Below the pieces are notes generated by a model. That model was not told the DNA's origin, searched no databases, and saw only the letters and a program-made list of their open reading frames with translations. The translations under genes were made by a program, and so were the position numbers. Shown here one piece after another: positions 11,370 to 24,839 of a DNA stretch of 64,000 nucleotides; the stretch's first letter is position 1; the number at the start of each line of letters is the position of its first letter. The stretch comes from Torreya grandis (Eukaryota > Streptophyta > Pinopsida > Cupressales > Taxaceae). Location: contig JARHVA010002004.1 in assembly GCA_037957365.1 (NCBI GenBank), positions 1,979,001-2,043,000 of the forward strand. The letters run 5' to 3'.

Positions 11370-13659
11370 AAACAATGTCCAAATAAAATAAAAGGCTTAA
11401 TCATTTTGAAAAAATAACCTAGAATGCTAAAAAAACATATTTCACCATTTATATAAAACTCATAATAAAAAGATAAATATTACTAAAACAAAAAACCCAT
11501 GTGGCTCATGATGAGTAGATGTAATCCTAAGAACCATTATAATAAATCATAGATGGATAAAAATATATTTTTTTTAATAGACATTTCAAACAATATTCAA
11601 AAACCCTATGACATTAAGGCTCATAGCCTTAGTGAGGTATAAAATACCTCACATGTAAACAATGATAACTAAGCAAAATCCATGGATTGGTCATGCTAAA
11701 AAGCACTAGTGGATATAGGCATGGGACTCCTAAAATGTGCATTTGTCAATCCCAAGACATGCACCTAGTTTGTCATTTCTACACAAGATAAAAAAAATAA
11801 ACACATAATAATAAGAAACCTTACGTTTCCATTAAAACTTGTAAGTTAAAATAACTCATTTTGAATGATTCATAGATCAACTACACTAAAATCAACTATA
11901 GTTGAATAATTAAAGAAATGATGGCAAGAGAACATTTTATTTTTAAATTTTAAACAAAATTTTAAAGCCATATTAGAATTTTTTAAATTATTTGGGTTAT
12001 AACCCTTGTGAGGTATTAATAACCTCATCTATACGTAGTGATGGAAACTAAAAAAAAGTAGTCTTGTAGTCACTTCTATTCTTACTATCATCCCATATGC
12101 AAAACACTTGATATCATCTTCCCTTAAACAACATCCCACATGCAATGTGATGGCCATATTGGAATTAAGAACGGATGATGGTGTATCAAGGTCAACACTA
12201 AATAATGTAATGATCAAATAATTAAATCTGAGGTGATGGGTAATAATTTTAGGGAAATAAGGCATTAATAACTCATCACCTTGAACTGGGTGTATTCATT
12301 TTATGGGTTATGCATTATTAACCAATGTTTAAATGGTCAAAATTTTGTGACCACTTGGATTTTTTTATGATTTTACCATCACGAATTGATCAGGCCTCCA
12401 TAATGGCACCATAAAGACCCCTTGCATGGAAATCAAAACCATGGGTCCATACTACCACATGAGATATTTAAAAATAGAATCAAAAAGTTGACACATTAAT
12501 ATATCCATCAATGTCAATTTTACGTGTTGATGTGGCATTGTTTAAATGCCACATAAACATAAAGTTAAGTCTCATGGCTTTTGAGTCCTCTTATTTAATG
12601 AGTTATAGACAAAATAAAGTTGAAGAGACCAAATTAAGGTCTTTTTTCATATATGATGATAAAATTTGATTTTATTTTAAGCAAATCAGTAAATAAATAC
12701 TTATTATTAATTAAAATGAGAAATTAAAAAATTGGAAGGAAAATTAAAATGAAGGCTTTGTTTTGTACTTTTTAATCTCTAAAAGCTTTCAGGAAAGATG
12801 TATTAGATTTTTGAAAAGCTAGGTTTTGCCAAGTTAATTTTACTATTAGTATATTTTATTAACTTGTTAATCACTCTTAGAAAAATGTGTTTGTAAATAT
12901 GAATAATTAAATAATAAATAATATTATAAAATTTGTTTTTATTTTGTGTTGTCGATATATATGATAACTAGAAATAGTAAATAATTTTAGGTTTAATTTG
13001 AAATATTAGATACATTAAGAGTCACTTAATTTTATTTGTCCTATTCATTTACAACTTTCTTGTATTGTTTTACAAGTTTAATATAATAATACTTTCAAGA
13101 AGCGTAGCTTTACACCTTACTTTTATTGTGCTTTTTTTTTTCTTCCCAATATTGGTTTTATACATAATTCAAATTTTATATCTATATGAATTTTATATCT
13201 AAATAATTCAAGAATTTTATTTTCCATAAAATAATATCATTTGTTTTAAAAACTATACCACTTTCAATGATCGAAGTGCATTTTATGTTTATGTAAATTT
13301 ATTTATGCCTAGTAACTAATATTTGGAATTGTGGGAATCTGATTTGTATAGTAAAACGTTTTACTTTTGGTCTTCCAAATTTTAAAAATAGTTTAATCTT
13401 TTTTATGGTTGACATCATTTTCCTTATATATTTTTTCAACCAACCAACTCTTACTATTTTTTACAAATGTTTTTTCTTAAATCAGAGTAAGTTTTATACA
13501 TGTAGAATCAATTTCACATATTTTATCACAAATGACATGATTTTTATACAATTTAATTTAACAAATATTTTTTTCCCAAATTATTTGAAGGTTTCAATAC
13601 TTTAGGGCATGGATAGAATATCATTTTAAGAAAAATATTTAAGTTCAAAAGTAACTTAA
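11370..13659. other. Anonymous stretch shared with 38737-41099
   Basis: No coding domain recognised. AT-rich, colinear between U2 and U3 with scattered substitutions and indels. A 52-bp block at 12484-12535 is identical to 39853-39904, well above the surrounding similarity, and contains TTGACA...TGTCAA arms. Confidence 0.6.
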
Positions 13660-14290
13660 AAAATGGAGTTCTTTATACATAAACCTGATAAAAATCATGC
13701 TTCACATTTGTGAGGAAAGATAAGAGACAAAGCCCAATCTATCCATTATGTTCCTCGTCCACAAATAGATTTAAATGAGACATATGGTGTTATTAATGTG
13801 GATAAATCTTACACTTTTTCAAAAAAAAATTCAACATGCTAATCAAGGAGTTTAAAATTATTCACAAGAAAACTAAAAAATGGAGGAAATTATTTCATTA
13901 ATTGAAACATTTGATATTGATAATACTAATGAGGAGATGGAAAAATAATTCAAAGAGAATATTTGGACAAAACATGTTATGATTTAGAATTAATTTCAAT
14001 GTTTGAAGAGTTGTATGAAGATGTAAACCATGGAAACCTTGGAAAAAGACATTGGAATAAAGTGGAAAATGGTGTAAATTTTAGTTTTGAAACATAACTA
14101 ATAGGAATTCAATGCAAATAAAAGTAAACTAGGTTGAAAAAGACCTTAAAAAATAGTAATAATTGGAAACACCATATGGGCTACACCTTCAACATGGAAT
14201 TTTAATGAAGAAATAAATTTTGTTATTGAGAAAACTTACAAGCTGACAGGTCTGATGAAAGGTTATGAAAGTAAATAATTGTTCAATCTA
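13660..14290 (+). pseudogene. Myb/SANT-like relic, probable Harbinger accessory protein (U2)
   Basis: One plus-strand frame near 13980-14180 reads LISMFEELYEDVNHGNLGKR, then HWNKVENGVNF, a stop, LIGIQCK, further stops and RLKKTLKN. The pattern of acidic helix, central tryptophan, then QCK..W..LKK, matches the Myb/SANT-like domain that PIF/Harbinger transposons and related plant genes carry. Stops within the domain show it is dead. The copy at 41100-41745 is colinear. It could instead be a relic of a host trihelix-type gene; the Harbinger transposase beside the U3 copy argues for the transposon. Confidence 0.5.
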
Positions 14291-15739
14291 AGAATTATTG
14301 CAATGTAAAAATATACAAAATGAAAATAATATAAATAAATCCCACCTGTTAGTACTTGAAAAAATTGAAGTGGTGCATATCCAGAAACTTCCTTGAAAAA
14401 ATCAAGAGTTGAGGGAAAACATGTAAAAAGAAAAAGAATGTCCTATGAATATTTGGGAGAAAAATAATTAAAATATTGTGCAATTTAATTTAATTTATAT
14501 TAATGAAATTACTATGATGCAATTTTAGTATATGTTGTTCAAAGGAACAATATAGAAAAATAGTATAGTGGGTCTATTTACTATAATATTTTAAGTCTAC
14601 AAATATGATGTTAAAACTTCCACAACAAAGTTTTATGGTTATTTTAGAAAGTTAATTTAGTGATGTATTTAATTAGATATCCAATTATAAAACAAGTTAA
14701 TAATATAAAATATGAAACAATAAATATAAACAATCTATTAACATTGAGAAATATGTCTTTATGGTACACTATCCACTCATTCTTCTTCTTCTAGTGAGGA
14801 AATATGAAATATATACGTGGACAAATAGATTCGTCACTCCATATTAATACCTATTTTTGATAAAATACTATGAATTTCCAAAATAGGTTACAATGATAAC
14901 ACTTACAATTTTATACAAATATATATTGTATAAATTATTTTTGTGTAAAGCATGGGGGAAAAGTTCTGGAAGATATTTTGACATATATCTATAAGGTTTG
15001 ATTAAAATATAAAACAAGGAGAGAATATTTAGAGGAAATATGATGAATGGATAACATGAGTACACGTAATTTGAAATATTAGAGTTTAAGAATGACATTG
15101 GACTATACCCCATTTTTTTGAACAAAAACTGTATGGAGTTTATAAATGACATTTTCTATTCATTGCTTGTTTTAGTGCATGGGTTGGTCTCCTGAATAGA
15201 TGGATTACATAGGATGATAATTTAAATAAAATACAACTTTCATGGGCTTATCTATGCTTTAAATGTTCAAAACAAAAATAATTTTTCCATATAACTCTAA
15301 ATATTATTCTTAATAACATGTACGAAAAGCACACCATAAATCTTATTCTATAATTATATTCACATTTTCATTATTATTTTTATGCATGTATTTTTAAACT
15401 AACATACACTCTTGGAGTTCTTACTTCATGTGCAACACTTAATTTTTTCCTATTTTAAATGGGTCACCCACAAAGGAAAAAAAAACAAATTTGGTGTAAA
15501 ACATTTCAGAAAGAGCTTCATTTTTATATTCCTCCACTCTAAAAATTTAGATCATTCACAAGAATTTGTGAAGCTAAGCCAATATTTTTTTTTACACGTT
15601 GGGATAAAAATTATAAAAACTCTCAATCATTTTTTTGACAACTTTAAAAAATTAATTTCAAAGGTCTTTGTGTAAAAAATACCTCAATTAAAAATCTTGG
15701 GAATCTCATACATGCCCTAGCCTAGGAGCTTAAACCTAT
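14291..15739. other. Anonymous stretch with a Harbinger deletion scar
   Basis: Near 14475-14495 homology to U3 jumps from about 41932 to about 43634, so the 1.7-kb transposase-bearing segment of U3 is absent. From 14500 to 15400 nothing is recognised. The open frame at 15412-15675 is colinear with 44590-44880 and leads into the integrase relic, but I do not recognise it. Confidence 0.5.
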
Positions 15740-16622
15740 AATGAACCCATGGCCTTTTTCAGATGGGGATTAGATCTTATTGGAAAAAATACTCCTACCT
15801 CATCAAATGGACACAATTTCATTATTACAACCATATATTATTTTATTAAAAGGGTGGAAGATATGCCACTCATATACTCCACATGCCTTCAAATATCTAG
15901 GTTAAATTTTAATCAAATCATTTGTAGCTTTAGAATCCCATAAAAAATCATATCAGATAATGGAAAATCATTTACGAATCAGGTAGTGGAATACCTATGC
16001 AATTGATATCATATTTATTAACATTTATCCACATACTATTACCCTAGGGCCATGGCCAAGTGAAACCCATAAAAAATGCTTATAAAAATACTTAAAAAGA
16101 TTGTCAATGACGTTGGAACAAAATGGCATCTACAACTTTATATTGTACTTTTCTCATATAAAGTAGTGTCTAAATGCCTAATGGGACCATTCCATACTCT
16201 TTGGTATTTGGAATAGATGTAATCTTTTCGGTTGAAACCGAACATCCCTCATTATGTATATCCTTGTGGGGCATCATAATAAAAAATGGGTATAGAAATT
16301 AGCATCTACATGAACTATAATTATTGGATGAAAAGTGTCATAATTACCTTGATCACCTTAGAGCATACCAAAATAATCTCAAAGGCTATTATTTTAAGAA
16401 AATTCAGTCTTGATAATTTGAAATTGTTGACCTAGTCCTTAAAGAAAATAAAAAAACACCAATGTTGAACACAAAAATGAGGGAAATTTTTATGTAAATT
16501 GGATTGATCCTTATGTTATTATTACCAAATTTGGATCAAGGGAATATAAATGTACACTCTAGATGCAGATGAGGTTAATGAGCCAATAAATATCATGCAT
16601 TTATAACAATTCTATATCTAAT
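15740..16622 (+). pseudogene. Plus-strand Ty3/gypsy integrase relic (U2)
   Basis: The open stretch from 15749 reads WGLDLIGKNTPTSSNGHNFI, the integrase core start with its first catalytic aspartate. Near 15955-15985 IISDNGKSFTNQVVEY carries the second aspartate, followed by a YYP motif. Near 16490-16615 the remains of the C-terminal GPY/F region end the relic. Frames are broken repeatedly. No matching RT, protease or LTR was found nearby, so this is an isolated fragment older than the array. Confidence 0.75.
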
Positions 16623-18146
16623 AGGGCCTAATTATTTTTATCCTTTGTCTATAAGACCACATATTTGAGATAAATATTATGCATCACTACTTTACAATCC
16701 ATCGTTCTTCTTTATCTCTCATCATTAACATCTTACCATCTGGTCTACTCACCTTCCATATGGCCCTGATACTAATGGTGGTTTTAAGATATATGATTTG
16801 ATAATAAAGAGATATGAGTCTCAAAATGGGGTAAATTAATGTTGAATTTATAGAGGTGATAACTATTAAAGAGTCATTTAGAACATATATTCCACTCTAA
16901 AAATAATATTTCCTTCCAACATACAATTCTAAATAAAAATCAATTCTTCTAGATTGGTCTACTCCATATAATCCTTAATGTCACCAAATTTTACTTATCC
17001 CTTTTCATTACCCTAAGCATATACCTTGCTATACCCACTAATATCATTATTATATAAGGCTCATTAATTATTCCTCCTCCAAGATTTATAATTCATTTTA
17101 TAGAAAATTAAATAGAATCCTAAATTTTTATCTAGTTCCTAGGATTATAATCATATCTAGTTTGATTTTGTATTAATTATTGCTAGATTACTTTTCCCTA
17201 TTATCCATGGTAAATATTCTAGGATACTCTGTAAATTATCCATTTTGTCCTAACACCCTCTTATTCATGTAATGATTAGTCTTGTCTATATTTGTTTAAC
17301 CAAGTTCCTTCAACATATTCTTATCATTTTTCTTGTAAATAAATTTTCATCCATTTCATACTTTTATACATAGTACTTAAATTTTAATTAGGTCACAAGT
17401 CCATTTTATGTTGGTTAAGTTTTTAAATACTTTATACATCCTTTTAAGTTGTGTTTTTCCAAAAAATTTATTACATCATTTTGTTAAAATATAAATTTAG
17501 TCTATTATCCATATGTAAATTTTTTTTTATGTTGTAATTAAGTTCTCTTATTGAGATTTATGTTGTGTAAATACTTATTTTAATCTTTCATGTTTTTGTA
17601 ATCCTTTGTAATTATTTTGTATGTAAATGTTTGAATTATCTTTTTAATTATTGTATTTTGGAAATATTTGGTTTTAGTCTCAGAATGTGGATGGTCCTAA
17701 CTGACTATCCATTATGAAATTGGGAATGTCATTAATGAAGTTCCCTCTTAAAATCCCCATGAACTATAAGTCAATGTGACCTTGACTATCCAAATGTTTT
17801 AGGTATATTCTTAACTAAGTGTAATAGAAAAACTATATTTCCAACATTTCAAGTGGATTTGAGACACCCCACAACTTGTATCACTTAATTATTAAACTAT
17901 CCCATTTGACCACCCTAACCTACTAACTAATCCATCCACCTCCTTGGTGTAGGAGGGTTTACCCATTATAAATTTATGATACATATCATTATCTCACTAA
18001 AGGACCACCTACCTAAATCTTAGCATAGGTCAGAAGTTATAACAATTCCATTTCATTATAATATCACATTATATCATTTTATACATTTAATACAACATAA
18101 CAAATAAAACCTAACATCACATCATCTATCTAAAAACCATGTTGTT
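16623..18146. other. Anonymous stretch between integrase relic and E1
   Basis: AT-rich and colinear with 45790-47318 of U3. No coding domain, RNA gene or LTR end recognised. Confidence 0.6.
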
Positions 18147-18151
18147 TACAT
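18147..18151. repeat. Left target-site duplication of E1
   Basis: TACAT here and CACAT at 29788-29792 flank the E1 LTRs. The empty site in U3 reads TACAT at 47319-47323 followed directly by CATCAT, so the ancestral target was TACAT and the right copy has one substitution. Confidence 0.8.
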
Positions 18152-18311
18152 TGTTGGGTGAATATTTTGTCAATCGGTGTACTGATGAACAAAATAGGTC
18201 TGATCAACCACAACAGGAAGATTGGTCAGCTAAATGTGTAGGTTTGCCACATAAAAAGGGGACTAATCTCTCCTCTCATCAAGGAGAGGTTCCCTATAAA
18301 TAGGTAGGAGC

Positions 18312-18390
<79 letters not shown>

Positions 18391-20892
18391 TTGAAAATAA
18401 CAATCGGGGGTAGGATAAACCATCCATCTCTCTTTTTTCAAAGATTATACTCACAGATCAAAGGAGAAATCCTAGGTGATTGGTGAAGGCACTTCTCTTC
18501 TTTCAGAAGTGTTATTCAACCAAGATCCATATCTCTTCCTAGATAGTAGAAATCTTGGGGAAATGATAGAAGGTGCTTCTCTTCTTTTAGAAGTGCTTGT
18601 TCTTGAAAACAATAGGAATCTTTCTGGTAAGTAACTGGTAACCGAAAGTGTAGAGTAACTAGTAGCCTGAGATGTAGCGCAAAGTATCCACCTTGACTAC
18701 CCAAGACTGAAATACAAAGAACAATGGGGGCACAAAGTCATCTCAAGGTCCTTTACACAGAAACAGAAAGTAAACACACACTAAAAACAACTATGTCAGC
18801 ACAAAGTCTGAAAGTAGCTAACTTTAGGACACCTTCCTTGTCACTTCCACTAACTCTACTTGTTAGATCGAATAAATAAGAATGCTCCTATGAAAAAAAC
18901 ATAAGAACAATTTCCTAAAATAACAAAAGCTATAACAGCACAAAGTTTGCAAGTAACTTTCTTTCTCATTCAATCAAAGAAATATGAACAACAATCTGAG
19001 CTCAAAGTCTCGGTAATGCCTTTCAATTTGGGTAGAGTTTTGCTTCTAGTAATGGGAAGATCTCTCTAGAATGATACAAAAGATTAAATTATATAGAGGC
19101 AAAGAGAGGCTTGGCACTTTTTCCCATGAAGTGATCCATTCGGTTCCTTAATGCCTTGGATGCATTCTTGGTTCTGTCAAGAAGGGCCATGCTGGAGCAA
19201 GGCAGCTACCTTAACTGTGGCATGTTGGTTCATCTCCTTTGTCTACTCCTTAGCCTGAATTATTAATACTATCACCTGCTAGCTATGCAACTGTCTACTC
19301 TATCTTTATGCCATAGGGGACAAACAGATGGCACTTTCAATGTTTACAGGCCTTAAATATCTACCTAGTGAACTGCTTCACCTACTAGAAATAACTCCTG
19401 CTTAGTTTCCCTCTTTATCTCTTCCTTCTCTTTGTCTTGGCCTTAGGCTCTTTAGATGAATTTGAGTTCACGTATTGAGTCTGCAAAATCAATAGACACT
19501 TAAATGCAGCCAATTTGGCATTCACAGGTCTTTCCTCTATTGAAGGTTAATGGCTAGCTAGTCACTCTAAATTTGACATTCATGGGCCTATCATTCTACT
19601 ATGATGCAGATAAGGACACGTGGTGGAATTCATGGATTTGAAATAAGCTTTGAAACTGTTAGAGGCTAGCAGTGCAGACACATACACGTGGTAGCTTCCA
19701 TTGCACTGGGACAGGACAAATGGTGAGTTATGTGCCTTGAAGCTTCATTTGAGACTATGTCTCAATATATGACATTTGGTAGCTTCTACTTCACTTTGAT
19801 GCTTCAACCTTTTTGGAAGAGAAAATGCCCTTCAAGGTCTTGAAAAAGGTTCATTTCATGTGTGTTGAGTGTCCCCCCACAAGGGTATCTGCCCTTCAGG
19901 ATCTTCTAGATGGCCTTCAGGCTTCCATTTCTTTGGCGGGCTATTGGTCCCTATATTTCCTTCAGATGAAATGTCTGAAGGAATTCTTTTAGACAAATTT
20001 TCTTAGGGAAATCTTTCCTTGGTTTTATGTGTGTCTCTACATTTGAAGGGCCTACATCTTTTGACACATGGCACCTTCCACCGCTATCAACTAGAGACAC
20101 ATGGCATCTTCTACCATTGACACTTGGCACTTTCTACTCTCAAGCTTTTGCAACACCATAGTAATGTTTGGGGCTTAGTTAGGCTCTCACCAATGATGAC
20201 ACTTGTCAGCCTTCCCCGATCTCTTTAAGGGACATGTGGCATGGTCTGCTGCTCTTAGAAAAATATAGTGAAGCCTTCCCCAGTTGCCACTTGGCAGCAT
20301 CCACTTGACTCTTCTTAGAACATGCTTCTTTCCTTAACTAAGGCAGCCTTTGAACCTTTGAACCTGGCATGTTGAACCAATTGAACATTGAACCCATTAA
20401 ACTGATTAAACATTGAACCTGTTGAACTGATGAAACAAAATGGTTCAAGGTTCAACAGTTCAAGCTTTTGAGACTCGTTAAGTGCTTAGGGCTGCAGAAA
20501 CTTTGGAATGGTTGAACTTTGAACTTTGTTAGGTGTGCTCAACTCCAATCAATGACATTGAACCCTTGAACCTTTTTTGCTTAAATATTTAATGGTTCAA
20601 TGGTTCAATGGTGCTTAGAAGCTTGCTGATTGAATTCTTTTGATTGAACCAAGGCACTGAACCAATCCTAAAAATGACTAGGCATTAGAAACTCATTCCT
20701 TTGATTGAAATCGCTTGCAGAATCCTTTGAACCTATTGAACCTACTAGTCCCTTTACCAAAAATTTTGAAAAAATGAGAAAATTGAATGCTCAGAACAAA
20801 TTTTGAAAAGGGGAGAGACAATTTTGGTCATGTTGTACCAAAATAGTTCACATGTTGTCCCAAAAATGAGAAAGTTGTTTTTAGGGACAACA
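18152..20892 (-). repeat. 3' LTR of E1 (2741 bp)
   Basis: Starts TGTTGGGTGAATATTTTG and ends GGGACAACA, like 27094-29787. Over the first 160 bp the two LTRs differ at about 20 positions, so E1 is clearly older than E2. The length difference from the right LTR is largely a TA microsatellite. Confidence 0.85.
18315..18388. repeat. (TA)37 microsatellite in the E1 3' LTR
   Basis: A 74-bp pure TA run. The same place in the other LTR (about 27258-27270) has only a few TA units, so it expanded after insertion or contracted in the partner. Confidence 0.95.
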
Positions 20893-21105
20893 ACTGGCTC
20901 TAGTTGGGGAACTACCTTCAATTGGAAACTTGAAACACAGCTGAGGGGAGTAGAAACTAGAATCTCTAGTGCCTTGAAGTGTGCCATTAGGCTACAGAGT
21001 CATGCTACCCAAAAATAAAGGCCCCAAAAAATGAAAACAAACAACACACAATAGAAACAAAGACTATACAAACATACATATGTATAGGTGAACTCATCTA
21101 ATACT

Positions 21106-22250
21106 TCAATATTTGAAGTGCTTTAGATGTTGCCCATTGTGAAACAAAGAAAAGAGAGTGCCATCTTGATATTTCAACAAGAAACTACTTTCACCATTGA
21201 GATGATGAATGGTAAAAGGGCCCTTCCACAAGGAATCAAACCTTCTATGCATCCCTTTTGGTTCTCTTCTCTTATCCCACAATAGGACTTGATCTCCAAT
21301 CTGGAAATCATGATTCTTTACTTTTTGGTCAAAGAGCTTCTTCACCAGACCTTGATGGGTAGTAATTCGATCCACCACTATAGTTCTCTACTCTTCTAGC
21401 TCAGTCAGGCACATGATCCTCTTATCAAGGGCACTTTCATATGTTTGATCTTAAATTGCCTTAGCCAATTTTAGTGACGGAAATTCTAGGGTGATTGGTA
21501 TTTCAGCATTGAGTCCATAAAGATGATGGAAAGGATACATACCAATTACCCTCTTTGGTGTAATTATGTCTGCCCATAGAGCATCAACCAATACTTTATG
21601 CCATGTCCTTTGGTTGTCATCCACCAGCTTCTTGATGATAGACACCAGGTTCTTATTGCTTGATTTAGCTTGTCCATTCCCTTGTGGAAAGTAATCAGAA
21701 GAGTGGGAGAGCGTAATCCCATAGTGAAAATAGAATTGAGTAATTTCCTAGGAAGTGAAATAAGCTACAATATCATTGACAATCTTGGTTAGGACCCCAA
21801 ACCTGGAGATGATGTTCTCCTTGAAGAAATTGCATACTACTTCTAAAGTAGCATGTTTGGTTGGAACAGCTTCCACCCATTTGGTGAAGTAGTCTATTTT
21901 TGTAAGGACATAATCATGTCCAACACTTGAATATGGGTTTACATCTCCAATAGAATCAGTTCCCCATTGCTAGAATGTCTTTTCTATGACCACTAACTTG
22001 AGAGGCAGGGCAGCTAACTTGGGTCTTTTGATGAACTGCTGGCATAATTCACACTCCCTAACCAACTTGTCTGCATCTTGAAAGAGAGTTGGCTAATAAT
22101 ACCTAGCCCATAGGATCTTATGGGTAGTCATAGGAGTACAAAAGTGTCCTCCATAGCTTGAATTGTGGAAGGACTTCAGAAGTTGGCTTTACTGCTCCTT
22201 GTCCACACATCGAAGGAACATTCCATCAAGGCTCCTCTTGTATAGGCCGT
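21106..22250 (-). pseudogene. E1 integrase relic
   Basis: On the minus strand a zinc-binding HHCC region (FHNSSYGGHF..., CELCQQF) lies near 22050-22180. The core follows with WGTDSIGDVNP (first Asp), IDYFTKWVEA and KIVNDIVAYF (second Asp). In NGQAKSS the catalytic glutamate has become lysine (AAA codon at 21664-21666). 21451-21645 carries the core C-terminus. 21106-21378 carries the C-terminal domain with LWDKRREPKG and LWKGPF, the GPY/F-type module. Stops and shifts separate the pieces. Without the glutamate it could not catalyse strand transfer. Confidence 0.85.
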
Positions 22251-22680
22251 TGTCCTAGAGGACAAAATTTGTAGCTTTCAGCGTTGTGGTTCTCCTTTCT
22301 TTATAAGATAGGTGAGCAGGACACTCACCATAAGTAAGGTAGTGAGCAATACCTGAATACCACTCATTCGTGATGGAGACAAAGAGGAGTGTTGGTGTGT
22401 CATCCACCTTTGATTCTTTGTGCTCTGTTCCTCCCATCTTGTTATTAGCAATTAGGTGACATAGCCCCTTCTTATGCACCAGATTTATTGGTTTGATGAC
22501 CAAATCAAAATCCTAGATCTTTACAACCCAATTGCCTCTTTTTGTCCCAAACTCCTGCTGAGTCAGTATGGATTTGACCATGGTGTCAGGAACCAATGCA
22601 GTTGTGTGTGTATTCAAGATGTAAAAGCAGAAATGATTCACCCCCTTCACCACTACATAAGAATGCTTCTCCATGTTCAA

Positions 22681-23628
22681 TTACTTTAGCTCATGAGCTT
22701 TAAGAGGAAAACTCATTAAGGAAATGGGGGATTCCATACCTTCTTTATTCTGTTGAACCAGAATTGTTGAAAGCGTATGTTCTGAATCATAGCTGTTAAT
22801 GGTGAAATCTTTGTTATAGTCAGGATAAGCCAGAATTAGAGCATGGGAAATGGAAGTCTTGATATCTTCAAATGCTAACTTGCCTTCTTTAGTCCAGCTG
22901 AAGGTGGCCTTTCCCTTCATCATGTTTACATATTGCCTAGTCTTCTCAACAAACTCAGGGATGAAGCTTCGTAAGAAATTCACCTTTCTAAAGAAATATT
23001 GAACAGAAGTCTTACTTGTGGGCAAGGTAAGTTCATGGATAGACTTGACTCTATCTAAGTCAATATTTATGCCTCCTTTGAACACAATGTGTCTGAGAAG
23101 TTTCTGCTCTATTACTCTAAAAATTGACTTTTTAGGGTTTAAGGAAATACCATTCTGGCGGGAGCATTCCATCACTTGTTGCAAATGGCTCACATGATTT
23201 GGGTGATGCTTATAGAAGATAGTCAAGTCATTAAGATAAACTATGATGAACTTACCCATCTCATCCTTGAAGGCAAGGTCCATTGCTCTTTGGAAGGTAG
23301 CGCTAGCATTTATCAAGCCAAAAGGCATTATTCTATATGCAAACATGCCCCAGGGAGTGGTGAAAGTAATCTTATATTGGTCTGCTTCACCAACCTTAAC
23401 TTGATTATATCCTAAGAAGCCATCTAGCATTGATAAGATCTCTAAACTTGTCACTATCTGTAGCACTTGATCCATGATTGGCAAAGGATAATTATCCTTC
23501 ACGGATGCCTGATTCAAGTTTCTAAAATCCACACAAAGGTGAATTTCACCATTCTTCTTCCTTATAAGCACTATGTTTGCAATCCATGTGGAATGATGGA
23601 TTGGGAAAATGATCCTAGCATTTATCAT
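22681..23628 (-). pseudogene. E1 reverse transcriptase with degenerate RNase H
   Basis: A 315-codon open stretch. RT motifs in order: INARIIFPIHHSTWIANIVL, RKKNGEIHLCVDFRNLN, LDGFLGYNQV, MPFGLINASATFQRAMD, and the catalytic box VYLNDLTIF. The box should read YLDD; the first Asp is Asn (codon within 23227-23238), so polymerase activity is lost. After the thumb (FFRKVNFLRSFIPEF) the ordinary gypsy RNase H begins. At its first acidic site, where TDAS is usual, it reads NSYDS with Tyr in the Asp position. E2 shows Phe at the same place, so this site was probably lost before the two families split. Confidence 0.9.
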
Positions 23629-24143
23629 TTTTTATATTTTAGATAAAATAGTACATGATATTTTTGGATTATAATGCCTAGACTTTTGCCTATAAGGTGT
23701 TGAATCAGTGTTTAGAGTAATGTCATGTCAAATTTCGTCAAGCCAAAGTGACTTCAGGTCATCATAGGAATATGCCAAGATGTCCATGTACTAGTTGAGT
23801 AACTTAGTGAAATTGAACCTCTCCTTAGGAGTACATCATTTCTCAGTGTTCACCATCTTGGGGTCTTGCTTGGTTCCCAGATTTACTTGATCAAACTCTT
23901 GAGGTGAGCTTGAATCCATTGGTTGTTGTTTGATGAATCTATCATGCTTATCAAATAGCTTCTCAAGGGAGACCAGGCCTTTGGGAATCTTTTCCCTTTG
24001 AGTTGAAAGAACTCCTCACCTATGTCTGCATTTGATTTAGGAGCTGGTTCACACTTCTGAGGTTCACTGCCTTCAAAATGCAGCTGTTCAAAGTTATCTT
24101 TTTGTTCCAAGAAGGCAATGATTTTGTTGTCATTGTTAAATAC

Positions 24144-24605
24144 CTACCAATGACTAGCATTATCAGGTATACTTGGCTGAAAGACCAGCTCAATCATGTA
24201 CTTGTCTCTTTTGAAATCTAGGTGGGGGACCAAGAGAGTAGTTGAAACATCCATTGCATCCACCCGATCATTGAATTCTCTAGGAACTATAGAGATGCTA
24301 AAAGCATCAAAGTCTTCAAGTTGGTCCCAGATTATATTATGGTAATGATATAATATTTCATTCTTAGTTTGATACAGGTTCCTCACTTGACAAACCACTA
24401 GTTCGGCATCTTCTTTAGCATGAAGGAGCTTGATGCCTTTGTCTCGAGTAGCCCTCAATCCAAGCAATAGAAACTCATATTCAGCTATGTTATTCATGTT
24501 GCTGAATTTCAATTTATAAGATGAGGGATAAATATCTCCTTGAGGAGATATTAACACAACCCTGGATCCTAAACTAGTGGAGGAGCAGCTACCATCAAAT
24601 TCAAG
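24144..24605 (-). pseudogene. E1 archaeal-type RNase H domain, upstream of RT
   Basis: The frame reads ILEFDGSCSS (first Asp, near 24590), ISPQGDIY, NNIAEYEFLLLGL (Glu), AKEDAELVVCQV (Asp), and SIVPREFNDRVDAM (final Asp). These are the four acidic positions of the second, archaeal/plant-type RNase H found in Tat elements. The frame is open through the domain. It lies between protease and RT, not after the ordinary RNase H. The stretch 23629-24143 between it and RT is linker-like. Confidence 0.85.
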
Positions 24606-24839
24606 AATCTATACCTCATTTGATACTAATTTTCTTTTGGATTCTTCTTCATTCAGGGGTGGAGATACTTCCACACTTGCCTTGTGCTCAGCCAATTCCT
24701 CTACTATTCTAGATGAACACATTTCTAGGCTATCACTTGTAGGAGCTTCATCAGATGCCTCATGAACTTCATCCGTGGATAAAAAGTAGTTGCCCATGCC
24801 TAAAGACTCAAACAGAATTTGAGCTTCAGGTGTTCAGGT

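Noticed and set aside
12029..12265. Minus-strand open frame of 78 codons
   Set aside because: Not open in the colinear U3 copy (around 39400-39620) and without recognisable motifs.
18226..18441. Minus-strand open frame with a long Ile-Tyr repeat
   Set aside because: It is a translation of the (TA)37 microsatellite in the E1 LTR and is not conserved in the other LTR.
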